Below are positions 1 through 7,024 of a stretch of DNA of 64,000 nt, piece by piece (position 1 is the stretch's first letter; each line of letters begins with the position of its first letter). The notes beneath the pieces were generated by a model. That model was not told where the DNA came from, did not search any database, and was given only the letters and a program-made list of their open reading frames with translations. This DNA comes from Pseudoduganella namucuonensis (GTDB lineage Bacteria > Pseudomonadota > Gammaproteobacteria > Burkholderiales > Burkholderiaceae_D), in the NCBI RefSeq assembly GCF_900116645.1, contig NZ_FPBO01000007.1:62001-126000 (forward strand), read 5' to 3'. The position numbers and the translations under genes are program-made.

Positions 1-2502
1 CCCGGCCAGCCACAGTTGCGGCGACCAGCTCCACGGCAGGTCGAAGGTGAAGCGCGCCAGCGCCCAGCCGCCGGCGCTGGCGCCGCCGGCCGCCAGCAGC
101 CCGGCCAGCGCGCCGGTCAACAGGTGTTCGAACCACTGCGCCCGCGACAGCTGGCCGCGGGTGGCGCCGAGCGCGCGCAGCAGCGCGGCCTGGCGCATGC
201 GCGCGTCCTGCGAGCCGGCCAGCGCCGCGTACAGCACCAGCAGCCCGGCCGCCAGCGTGAACAGGAACAGGAATTCGACGGCCACGCTCACCTGCGCCAG
301 CACGGCGTGCAGCTGGCGTATCAGGAAGCCGAAGTTGAACATGGTCAGGCCCGGGTGGTCGCGCGACAGGCGGCCGATGGCGTGCTCGCCGCCCTCCGGC
401 ACGTGGAAGCCGGCGCTGTAGGTGCGCGGCAGCCCGGCCGCCGCCGTGTCGTTGAGCACGAACACGAAGCTGGCCTTGCGCGCGCGCCAGTCGATCTTGC
501 GGACGCTGGTGACCTTGGCGTCCAGCGGCAGGCCGCCGATGTCGAAGGCCAGCCGGTCGCCCAGCTTGATGCCGAAGTCCTTCACCATTGCCTCGTCCAC
601 CGAGATTTCACGTTCGCGCGAACCGGGCTGGAACCACGTGCCGCTGGTGAGCGTGCTGGCCGGCGGCAGCGCGGCCGCGGTGGACAGGTCGAAGTCGTTG
701 GCGTCCACCGCGCGGCGGTAGTCCTTGTTGTCCCCGCCTGCGGGCTTGCCGTTCACCGTGAGCAGCCTGCCCCGGATGTTGGCGTGCAGCGGCGGCTGGC
801 CGAACTGGCGCAGGCGCTGCGCGATCTCGTCGCGCTGGTCCGGCGCGATGTTCATCAGGTAGTGGTTGGGCGCGTCGGGCGGCACCGCGGCGCGCCAGGC
901 GGCCATCAGGTCGCCCCGCACGACGGTCAGCAACAGCAGCGCCATCAGGCCCACCGCCAGCGACACCGTTTGCGCGATGCTGGCGCCGGGGTGGCGCCGC
1001 ATGGCCGTGATGGCGAAGCGCCACGCGGGGTGCCCGCCGCCGCCGCGCACCAGCGCCAGCGCCCGCAATCCCAGCCAGGCCGCGCCGGCGAACGACAGGC
1101 CGGCCGCCAGGAAGCCGGCGGCGGTCGCCGCGCCCAGCTTGACGTCGCCGGTCTGCCACAGCAGCAGGCCGGTGAACATGGCGCCGCCCAGGGCGAAGGC
1201 GGCCAGCGTGGCGCCGCGCGGCGCGTCGTGTTCGCGCCGCAGCAGGCGCGCGTGCGACACGTTGGCCAGTTGCAGCAGCGGCGGCAGCGCGAAGCCGGCC
1301 AGCAGTATCAGTCCCGCGGCCAGCGCCTGCGCGGCCGGCAGCCAGCCGGCGGGGGGCAAGGCTGCCGGCAGCAGCCCCTCCAGCCATCGCAGTAGCAGCG
1401 AGTGGCCGGCGTAACCGGCCAGCACGCCGACGGCGCCGCCGGCCAGGCCGACCAGCGCGAATTCGATCAGGTGCACGCGCATCACCTGGCGCTGGCGCAG
1501 GCCGAGGCAGCGCAGCATGGCGCAAGCGTCCACGTGGCGCAGCATGTAGCGGCGCGCGGCCATGGCGATGGCGACCGCGGCCAGCATGGCGGTGAGCAGG
1601 CTGACCAGGGACAGGAAGCCGGACGCGCGCTCCAGCGTGTCGCCCATCTCGGAGTCGCGGTCGCTGGCGGTCTGGATGCGCATGTTGCCGGCGTTGGCGG
1701 CGTCCAGCCGCGCCTTGATGTGGAGGCGGAAGGCTTCCACGGCGGGGCCGTTGCCGGCCACCAGCAGCGCATGGCGGGCGCGCACGCCCGGCGCCATCAG
1801 GCCGGTGGCCGGCAGGTCGCCGGCGGCGATCATCACGCGGGGCGACAGGTTGACGGGGGAGAAGCGGCGGTCCGGTTCGGACGTGATCACCCGCGTGACC
1901 AGGAAGGCGCGGTCGCCGACGCGGATCCGGGCGCCGATGCCGGCGTTGAGGCGCGCCTCCAGCGCGGTGTCGATCCACGCCGTGCCGGGCGCGGGGCCGC
2001 CAGCGCCGCCGGCGTCGGCTGCCACGCCGGCATCGGTTGATGCGCCCGCATCGGTTGACGCGCCGGCGCCGGTTGCCGCGCCCGCATCGCTTGACACGCG
2101 GACATCGGTTGGCGGGGCGGCGTCCGTTGCCGCGCCGCGCAGCTGGAGCGCGCCGCGCAGCGGATAGCCGGACGTGACCGCCTTCAGCGACACCAGGCTG
2201 GACACGGCGCCGTCGCCCTCCCCCGCGCCGGCCATGCTGACCATGGACACGGTGCCGGCCGTCCGCAGATCGCGCCGCCGGGCGGTTTCCACCCATGCCG
2301 GGTCCAGCGGCGCGTCGGAGGTGATGAGCAGGTCGGCCGCCAGCAACTGCGTGGCGTCGCGCAACATGGCGCCGCGGATGCGGTCCGTGAAAAAGCCGAC
2401 CGCCGACAGCGCCGCGACCGACACCACCAGCGCCGCCAGCAGCAAATGCAACTCGCCCGCGCGCCAATCGCGCAGCGTCATTTTCAGCGCCAGTTTGAAC
2501 AT
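1..2502 (-). CDS. FtsX/YbbP-type ABC transporter permease, C-terminus cut by window edge
   Basis: Minus-strand frame open from the ATG at 2502 to the window edge (834 codons); it begins MFKLALKMTLRDWRAGELHL, typical of the YbbP (COG3127) family of large permeases with two FtsX domains. Family members are about 800–850 residues, so only a short C-terminal piece should be missing. Hydrophobic segments follow the N-terminus (LLLAALVVSVAALSAVGFF), recur in the middle (LLTAMLAAVAIAMAA, LAAGLILLAGFALPPLL, VSLAVGLMALLLLTVV) and again at the cut end. The large periplasmic region after the first segment carries an Ala/Asp/Gly/Thr-rich low-complexity stretch encoded by 18-bp tandem repeats. Known YbbP proteins pair with a YbbA ATPase; none is visible here and it may lie beyond the edge. 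The substrate cannot be told. Confidence 0.85.
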   Translation of the reverse strand, partial: MFKLALKMTLRDWRAGELHLLLAALVVSVAALSAVGFFTDRIRGAMLRDATQLLAADLLITSDAPLDPAWVETARRRDLRTAGTVSMVSMAGAGEGDGAVSSLVSLKAVTSGYPLRGALQLRGAATDAAPPTDVRVSSDAGAATGAGASTDAGASTDAGVAADAGGAGGPAPGTAWIDTALEARLNAGIGARIRVGDRAFLVTRVITSEPDRRFSPVNLSPRVMIAAGDLPATGLMAPGVRARHALLVAGNGPAVEAFRLHIKARLDAANAGNMRIQTASDRDSEMGDTLERASGFLSLVSLLTAMLAAVAIAMAARRYMLRHVDACAMLRCLGLRQRQVMRVHLIEFALVGLAGGAVGVLAGYAGHSLLLRWLEGLLPAALPPAGWLPAAQALAAGLILLAGFALPPLLQLANVSHARLLRREHDAPRGATLAAFALGGAMFTGLLLWQTGDVKLGAATAAGFLAAGLSFAGAAWLGLRALALVRGGGGHPAWRFAITAMRRHPGASIAQTVSLAVGLMALLLLTVVRGDLMAAWRAAVPPDAPNHYLMNIAPDQRDEIAQRLRQFGQPPLHANIRGRLLTVNGKPAGGDNKDYRRAVDANDFDLSTAAALPPASTLTSGTWFQPGSREREISVDEAMVKDFGIKLGDRLAFDIGGLPLDAKVTSVRKIDWRARKASFVFVLNDTAAAGLPRTYSAGFHVPEGGEHAIGRLSRDHPGLTMFNFGFLIRQLHAVLAQVSVAVEFLFLFTLAAGLLVLYAALAGSQDARMRQAALLRALGATRGQLSRAQWFEHLLTGALAGLLAAGGASAGGWALARFTFDLPWSWSPQLWLAG
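2009..2116. repeat. Six degenerate 18-bp tandem repeats inside the permease gene
   Basis: Units begin at 2009, 2027, 2045, 2063, 2081 and 2099 and follow a pattern close to CCGGCATCGGTTGATGCG. Each unit is six codons, so copy-number change would keep the frame. On the coding (minus) strand they give Ala/Ser/Thr/Asp/Gly hexapeptides such as GASTDA. Confidence 0.8.
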
Positions 2503-2632
2503 GGCTTCCCCGCAAAAGAGACAAGCGCGGAGCATAGCAAGCAGGCAAGCCCGGGCCGCCGGAATTGCGACGAATCGACAATAGGGCCGACGAACGGCGA
2601 ATCGGCGGCATTCCGCCGGGCACGCCACAAAC

Positions 2633-2674
2633 AAATAGCCCAGGGCTATTTAATTAAATCGCCCTGGGCTATTT
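2633..2674. repeat. Perfect 14-bp inverted repeat between genes, followed by GGGGTCAG
   Basis: Arm 1 AAATAGCCCAGGGC (2633–2646) and arm 2 GCCCTGGGCTATTT (2661–2674) are perfect complements around a 14-nt AT-rich loop. The motif GGGGTCAG, shared with other hairpins in this window, follows at about 2678. It lies between the stop of the SDR gene and the start of the permease gene, both on the minus strand, and may act as a terminator or mRNA-stabilising hairpin. Confidence 0.7.
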
Positions 2675-2689
2675 TCCGGGGTCAGCCTC

Positions 2690-3433
2690 TCAGACGAGGC
2701 CGCCGTTGGCGCGCAGGGTCTGGCCGTTGATCCAGCCGCCGTCCGGGCCGGCGAGGAAGGCGACGGCGGCGGCGATGTCGTCCGGGCTGCCCAGGCGCTC
2801 GAGCGGGGCCATCCCGGCCATGCGCTCGATCGTCTCGGGCGATTTGCCGTTCAGGAAGAGATCGGTGGCGGTCGGGCCGGGGGCGACGGCGTTGACGCTG
2901 ATGTTCTTGCCGCGCAGTTCCTTGGCCATGATGTTGGTCATCACCTCGACCGCGCCCTTGGTGGCGCCGTACACGGCGTAGCCGGGCAGGCCCAGGCCGA
3001 TCACGCTGGTGGAGAGGTTGACGATGCGCCCGCCATGCGACAGCCGCCCCGCCGCCTCGCGCAGCGTGTTGAAGGTGCCCTTCACGTTGACGGCGAACAG
3101 GCGGTCGAAGGTCTGGTCGTCGGTGTCGGCCAGCGACGGCAGGCTGGCGGGCATGAGGCCGGCGTTGTTGACCAGCACGTCGACCCGGCCGTAGCGGGCG
3201 ATCACGCCGTCGAACATGGCTTTGACGGCGGCGGCATCCGAGACGTCCGCCCGCAGCGCCAGCGCGGCGCCGCCCGCGGCTTCGATGGCGTCCACCACGG
3301 CCTGGGCCTCGGCGGCGTTGCCTGCGTAGTTGACGGCGACGGCGTAGCCGTCCCGGGCCAGGCGGCGGGCGATCGCGGCGCCGATGCCGCGCGACGCGCC
3401 GGTGACGATGGCGACTTGCCGGGTGCTGTTCAT
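2690..3433 (-). CDS. SDR-family oxidoreductase, FabG-like
   Basis: 247-residue classical short-chain dehydrogenase. The Rossmann TGASRGIG motif is at about residues 12–19, an NNAG motif follows near 90, and the catalytic Ser with YxxxK (YGATK) is near 150–160; the C-terminus GWINGQTLRANGGLV is typical of the family. The start at 3433 gives MNSTRQVAIVTGAS and has AAGGAG 6–8 bases upstream; a longer in-frame extension has no ribosome site. It is divergent from the next SDR gene across a 190-bp gap. The substrate cannot be inferred; such proteins are often labelled 3-oxoacyl-ACP reductase without proof. Confidence 0.9.
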   Translation of the reverse strand: MNSTRQVAIVTGASRGIGAAIARRLARDGYAVAVNYAGNAAEAQAVVDAIEAAGGAALALRADVSDAAAVKAMFDGVIARYGRVDVLVNNAGLMPASLPSLADTDDQTFDRLFAVNVKGTFNTLREAAGRLSHGGRIVNLSTSVIGLGLPGYAVYGATKGAVEVMTNIMAKELRGKNISVNAVAPGPTATDLFLNGKSPETIERMAGMAPLERLGSPDDIAAAVAFLAGPDGGWINGQTLRANGGLV

Positions 3434-3628
3434 GGTGTGGCTCCTTGTTGGGGTTGGCGTGTGTGCTGCGAGTGGGCCCAGTATGACTTGTCCGCCAACG
3501 CCAATAAATACACGCAAATCACCAACTCTATTCGACTAAAACAAACAATCCTGCGGAGCGGCGGCGTGCGACAGCCGAATCGCGCGCGCAGTACGATCAC
3601 GCTTCACATTCAGCTTAAGGAGCGCATG

Positions 3629-4690
3629 ATGACGACACGACTGAAGCGGCTGTCCGAGCAGGTGATGGTGATTACCGGCGCCACCAGCGGCATCGGCCTG
3701 ACCACGGCGCGCAAGGCGGCGGCCCGCGGCGCGAAGCTGGTGCTGGCCGCGCGCGACGAGGCCGCCCTGCGCAGGCTGGAGGAGGAGTTCCGCCGCCAGG
3801 GCTTCGAGGCGCTGGGCGTGCCCACCGACGTGGGCGACCGCCACGCGATGGAGGGCCTGGCGCAGGTGGCGCTGGCGCGCTTCGGCCGCATCGACACCTG
3901 GGTCAACAACGCCGGCGTCTCCATCTTCGGCACCAACGAGGAGGTGGCGATGGAGGACCACGAGCGCCTGTTCCAGACCAATTTCTGGGGCGTGGTCTAC
4001 GGCTCGCTGGAGGCGGTCAAGCACATGCGCAAGGACGGCGGCGCGCTGATCAACCTGGGCAGCGAACTGTCGGACGTGTCGGTGCCGCTGCAGGGCATGT
4101 ACGCCGCCTCCAAGCACGCGGTGAAGGGCTTCACCGATTCGCTGCGCATGGAACTGGAGAAGGAGGGCGCGCCGGTCTCGGTCACGCTGATCAAGCCGGC
4201 CGCGATCGACACCATGTTCACCGTGCACGCGAAGAACTACATGGCGCGCGAACCCAAGCTGCCCCCGCCGGTGTACGCGCCGGACCTGGCGGCCGACGCC
4301 ATCCTGCGCGCGGCCGAGCATCCCGAGCGCGACCTGTTCGTCGGCGGCGCGGCGAAGCTGACCTCGTTCACCGGCCTGAACCTGCCGCGCCTGCTGGACA
4401 AGTACATGGAGGCGCTGATGTTCAAACTGCAGCGCTCGGAGCTGCCCAGCGCCACCAACCGCCGCGACGCGCTGCACCAGGCCGATCCCTCGCAGGAACT
4501 GCGCGAGCGCCTGGGCAGCGAGCACGCGGTGCACGAGAGCTGCGCCTACACCCGGTTCTCGCTGCGCAGCCACAAGCCGCTGACGCTGGCGCTGCTGGGC
4601 GGCGGCGCGCTGCTGGCGGCGTGGCAGCTGGCCAAGCACAGCCAGCCGGCCGCGGCCGCCTTGCCGGCGCCCGCGCCGTCCACGCACTGA
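3629..4690 (+). CDS. SDR-family oxidoreductase with C-terminal membrane segment
   Basis: 353-residue SDR with TGATSGIG cofactor motif near residue 15, NNAG near 95 and YAASKHAVKG as the active-site YxxxK. The catalytic core ends near residue 250. A roughly 100-residue extension follows and closes with a hydrophobic segment (LTLALLGGGALLAAWQLA), so it is probably membrane-anchored. Two adjacent ATGs exist; AAGGAG lies 6 bases before 3629 and 3 before 3626, which favours 3629. The enzyme class fits the DltE/YqjQ-like SDRs, and the substrate is unknown. Confidence 0.88.
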   Translation: MTTRLKRLSEQVMVITGATSGIGLTTARKAAARGAKLVLAARDEAALRRLEEEFRRQGFEALGVPTDVGDRHAMEGLAQVALARFGRIDTWVNNAGVSIFGTNEEVAMEDHERLFQTNFWGVVYGSLEAVKHMRKDGGALINLGSELSDVSVPLQGMYAASKHAVKGFTDSLRMELEKEGAPVSVTLIKPAAIDTMFTVHAKNYMAREPKLPPPVYAPDLAADAILRAAEHPERDLFVGGAAKLTSFTGLNLPRLLDKYMEALMFKLQRSELPSATNRRDALHQADPSQELRERLGSEHAVHESCAYTRFSLRSHKPLTLALLGGGALLAAWQLAKHSQPAAAALPAPAPSTH

Positions 4691-4712
4691 AGCCGGCCCG
4701 GCCGGCTACCGG

Positions 4713-5090
4713 TCAGATGTCGGCGTCCCGGCCGGTGCCGGGGATGGTCTCGATGTGGTCGACATTGATGTCGGCCCCGTCGGGCGCGACGGTGTCGCGA
4801 CCGGCCGCGGCGCGTTCGCCGGTGCCGTTGGAATCGGTGTCGCTGTCCAGGTCGGGGTCGCCCAGGTCCGGTCCGGCGGTGCCGCCGGCCGCGCCGTATT
4901 CCGTGTCCTCGTTGGTGCCCTGGACCAGGCCGCTGTCAACCTGGCGGCCAAGGCCGGGGCCGCCCTGCACGTCGCTGCCGGAATCGGAGCTGTCGCTGGG
5001 TCCCAGCGCGCCGGTGCCATGGCCGCGTCCCAAGACGCGGTCCGGGGGACTGGGGAAGTTATCGGGGTCGAGTGTGCTGTTGCCTGACAT
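4713..5090 (-). CDS. Small acidic, disordered hypothetical protein
   Basis: 125 residues, very rich in Gly, Asp, Ser, Thr and Pro, with no hydrophobic core and no predicted fold. It starts MSGNSTLDPDNFPSPPDR behind a good ribosome site (AAGGAG about 8 bases upstream), which argues that it is real rather than a shadow frame. No signal peptide or recognisable motif is seen. Its 3' end converges on the plus-strand SDR gene. Function unknown; a stress-related hydrophilin-like role is only a guess from composition. Confidence 0.65.
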   Translation of the reverse strand: MSGNSTLDPDNFPSPPDRVLGRGHGTGALGPSDSSDSGSDVQGGPGLGRQVDSGLVQGTNEDTEYGAAGGTAGPDLGDPDLDSDTDSNGTGERAAAGRDTVAPDGADINVDHIETIPGTGRDADI

Positions 5091-5294
5091 GATGAGTCTC
5101 CTTCTATGCGATGAAACGCCTTGGACCGGCGGGCGTCGCCCGGGCGGTCCCCATGCGCCGACTCTAACAAAGTCCCTCCCCCGCAGGCGCTATGCTGCCT
5201 GCGCGCAACAAATTACAAAGGCATGACGAAACAAGATTTCCGAAGAGACAAGGGAGATACAATCAAGTCTTTGGTAAGGGAGAGGGAGAGCGCA

Positions 5295-5792
5295 ATGAGC
5301 AGCTTCGACGCCACCAACAAGCGCCTGAAAAACATCCGCACACGCATACCGGCGTTTCCGGAGGACTTGATGCGCCTGATGCGCATGACCTACCACGTGC
5401 AAAAGCGCATGAAGGACCTGACCAACGCGGCCCTGCGCAAGTACGACCTGGTGGACGCCAGCTACATGGTGCTGGCCGTGCTGTACGGCTCGGACAGCGA
5501 AACCTCCACCGCCTCCACCCTGGGCGAGGCCTGCATGGAGAAGCCCGCCAACCTGACGCGGGTGTGCAACGACCTGGAACAGCAGGGCCTGATCACCCGC
5601 GGCAACCGTCCCGGCGACCGCCGCTGCGTGATGATCTCGCTGACCGACAGCGGCCGCGCGCTGATCGAGCAGGTGATGCCGGAAGTGTGGGCGCGCACCA
5701 CCCGCGCCTACGACGGCTACAGCGCCGACGACCGCAAGCTGCTGGAGCAGCTGTTCAAGCGCCAGCTGGACAACCTGGAACACCTGCTATAA
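5295..5792 (+). CDS. MarR-family transcriptional regulator
   Basis: 165 residues with the MarR winged-helix arrangement: helical dimerisation part (MRMTYHVQKRMKDLTNAAL), recognition helix region (EKPANLTRVCNDLEQQGLI) and beta-wing with the DRR signature (GDRRCVMISLTDSGR). It resembles the EmrR/MprA branch. The chosen ATG gives MSSFDATNKRLKN and follows GAGGGAGAG; an upstream in-frame ATG at 5223 would add 24 residues. No efflux pump gene is adjacent, so the target is not evident. A strong hairpin lies directly after the stop. Confidence 0.88.
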   Translation: MSSFDATNKRLKNIRTRIPAFPEDLMRLMRMTYHVQKRMKDLTNAALRKYDLVDASYMVLAVLYGSDSETSTASTLGEACMEKPANLTRVCNDLEQQGLITRGNRPGDRRCVMISLTDSGRALIEQVMPEVWARTTRAYDGYSADDRKLLEQLFKRQLDNLEHLL

Positions 5793-5795
5793 AGA

Positions 5796-5846
5796 AAAAA
5801 GGGGTCAGGTTCGGTATTCTTTCAATACCGAACCTGACCCCTTTTT
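5796..5846. terminator. Perfect 23-bp inverted repeat, bidirectional terminator-like (GGGGTCAG family)
   Basis: Arms 5796–5818 and 5824–5846 are perfect complements with a 5-nt loop; each contains GGGGTCAGG or CCTGACCCC. A-run and T-run flanks make it terminator-like on both strands. It separates the convergent MarR gene and the small membrane protein gene. Confidence 0.8.
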
Positions 5847-5857
5847 GGCGGCGGCGC

Positions 5858-6163
5858 TCAGGGCACGGCGTTGGTGAGCGCGTAGCCCACGTGCTGCCAC
5901 CAGTGGTCGCGCGTGCGCACCGTCTTCAGGCAGGCCGTGTCGAACTCGGTCTTGAACACCGGGTCCATGCATTTCTTGGTGAGCAGCGCGTTGCGCTGGT
6001 TTTCCGTGTTGGCCAGCGCGATCATCAGCCAGGCCGAGAAGGTGATGGCGACCAGCGCGAGGCTCCATGCGAAATGGTTCACATAGGTGCGCCAGAACAG
6101 CCTGCTCTCATCGGGAGCGGACTCGCGGTAGATCGTCATTACTTCCTTTTCGGTGTCGCTCAT
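5858..6163 (-). CDS. Small membrane protein downstream of dsbA
   Basis: 101 residues with one clear transmembrane segment (FAWSLALVAITFSAWLMIALA) and a polar C-terminal half containing two Cys (KKCMDPV and TACLKTV). The first ATG is 10 bases after the dsbA stop, so the two are probably co-transcribed. A second in-frame ATG at 6139 (MTIYRESAPDE) has a closer AAGGAAG and could be the true start. The C-terminal Cys pair on one side of the membrane, next to an oxidase gene, might be a DsbA substrate; that is inference. Family not recognised. Confidence 0.7.
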   Translation of the reverse strand: MSDTEKEVMTIYRESAPDESRLFWRTYVNHFAWSLALVAITFSAWLMIALANTENQRNALLTKKCMDPVFKTEFDTACLKTVRTRDHWWQHVGYALTNAVP

Positions 6164-6172
6164 ATGCGCGCT

Positions 6173-6829
6173 TTACTTCTTGGCGGCGGCGGCCTTGGCC
6201 ACCAGGTAGTCCATCACTTGCAGCGTGGCCTGCTGCGAAGCCAGCTCGGTCATGCCGGGACGGCCGACCATCGACGGCGCAGTCATGTAGCGGCCGTCGA
6301 CGACGATGGTGGGGGCGCTCTCCACCTTGTAGGCCGGCAGCTGCGACAGGGTGCGTTTCATTTTAGTCTGCACACCGAAGGAATTAAAGGCTTCCAGGTA
6401 CTTGGCCTTGTCGACGCCGTTCTTGACGATGAAATCGGTCATCGCGTCGTCCTTGTTCAGGCGGTTGCGTTCGACGTGGATGGCGCGGAAGATCTTGTCG
6501 TGCACCAGGTCCAGCTTGCCCATCGCCTCCAGCGTCAGGTAGGCGTGCGCGTGCACGTCGTTCACGCCGGTGGCCGGGAAGTGGATGCGGCGGAAGACGA
6601 TCTTGTCGCCCTGCTTTTTCACCCAGTCCGTCATCAGCGGCTCGAGCGCGTTGCAGTGCGGGCAGGAGTACATGAAGAACTCGATGACTTCCACTTTCTT
6701 GCCGGTGTCGGCACGCACCGGCTCGGCCAGGGTCTTGTATTCCACGCCCTCCTTCGGTTCGGCGGCATGGGCGCCCACGGCGGCGAACGACAGCGTGGCG
6801 GCGGCGAGGATCAGGCGCAGAAAACGCAT
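6173..6829 (-). CDS. dsbA: Thiol:disulfide interchange protein DsbA
   Basis: 218 residues with a cleavable signal peptide (MRFLRLILAAATLSFAAVGAHA). The thioredoxin-fold active site CPHC lies in FFMYSCPHCNALEP, and the cis-Pro loop is SAPTIVVDGRYMT. Length and motif fit periplasmic DsbA, which introduces disulfides into secreted proteins and is reoxidised by DsbB (not in the window). The start is set by the signal peptide and by GAAGGAAAG just upstream; the reading frame extends further 5' but without either feature. Confidence 0.95.
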   Translation of the reverse strand: MRFLRLILAAATLSFAAVGAHAAEPKEGVEYKTLAEPVRADTGKKVEVIEFFMYSCPHCNALEPLMTDWVKKQGDKIVFRRIHFPATGVNDVHAHAYLTLEAMGKLDLVHDKIFRAIHVERNRLNKDDAMTDFIVKNGVDKAKYLEAFNSFGVQTKMKRTLSQLPAYKVESAPTIVVDGRYMTAPSMVGRPGMTELASQQATLQVMDYLVAKAAAAKK

Positions 6830-6963
6830 AACTTTCCTTCTAAGAGTGTGAGTGGCAAACGCCGCGAGATTACCATTTTTTCCCGCGCCCATCCGGCTTC
6901 CCCGGCAAATTTCCCCCGCGGGCGGGGATTTTAAGGCGAATTTAAGCGCCGGGCGCTTGGAAG

Positions 6964-6993
6964 TTGGCGGATTGTCCACCCATTGGTTATAGT
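6964..6993 (+). promoter_or_regulatory. Possible sigma70 promoter of the metallopeptidase gene
   Basis: TTGGCG and TATAGT are separated by 18 bases, ending about 30 bases before the ATG. It is recognised by match only. Confidence 0.35.
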
Positions 6994-7024
6994 GGCTGCG
7001 GTACAGCCATCCCCGTCCCCTCAC

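Noticed and set aside
608..2623. 671-codon minus-strand frame overlapping the permease gene
   Set aside because: Arg/Gly/Ala-rich sequence without hydrophobic or domain pattern; the alternative frame has clear FtsX-type sequence.
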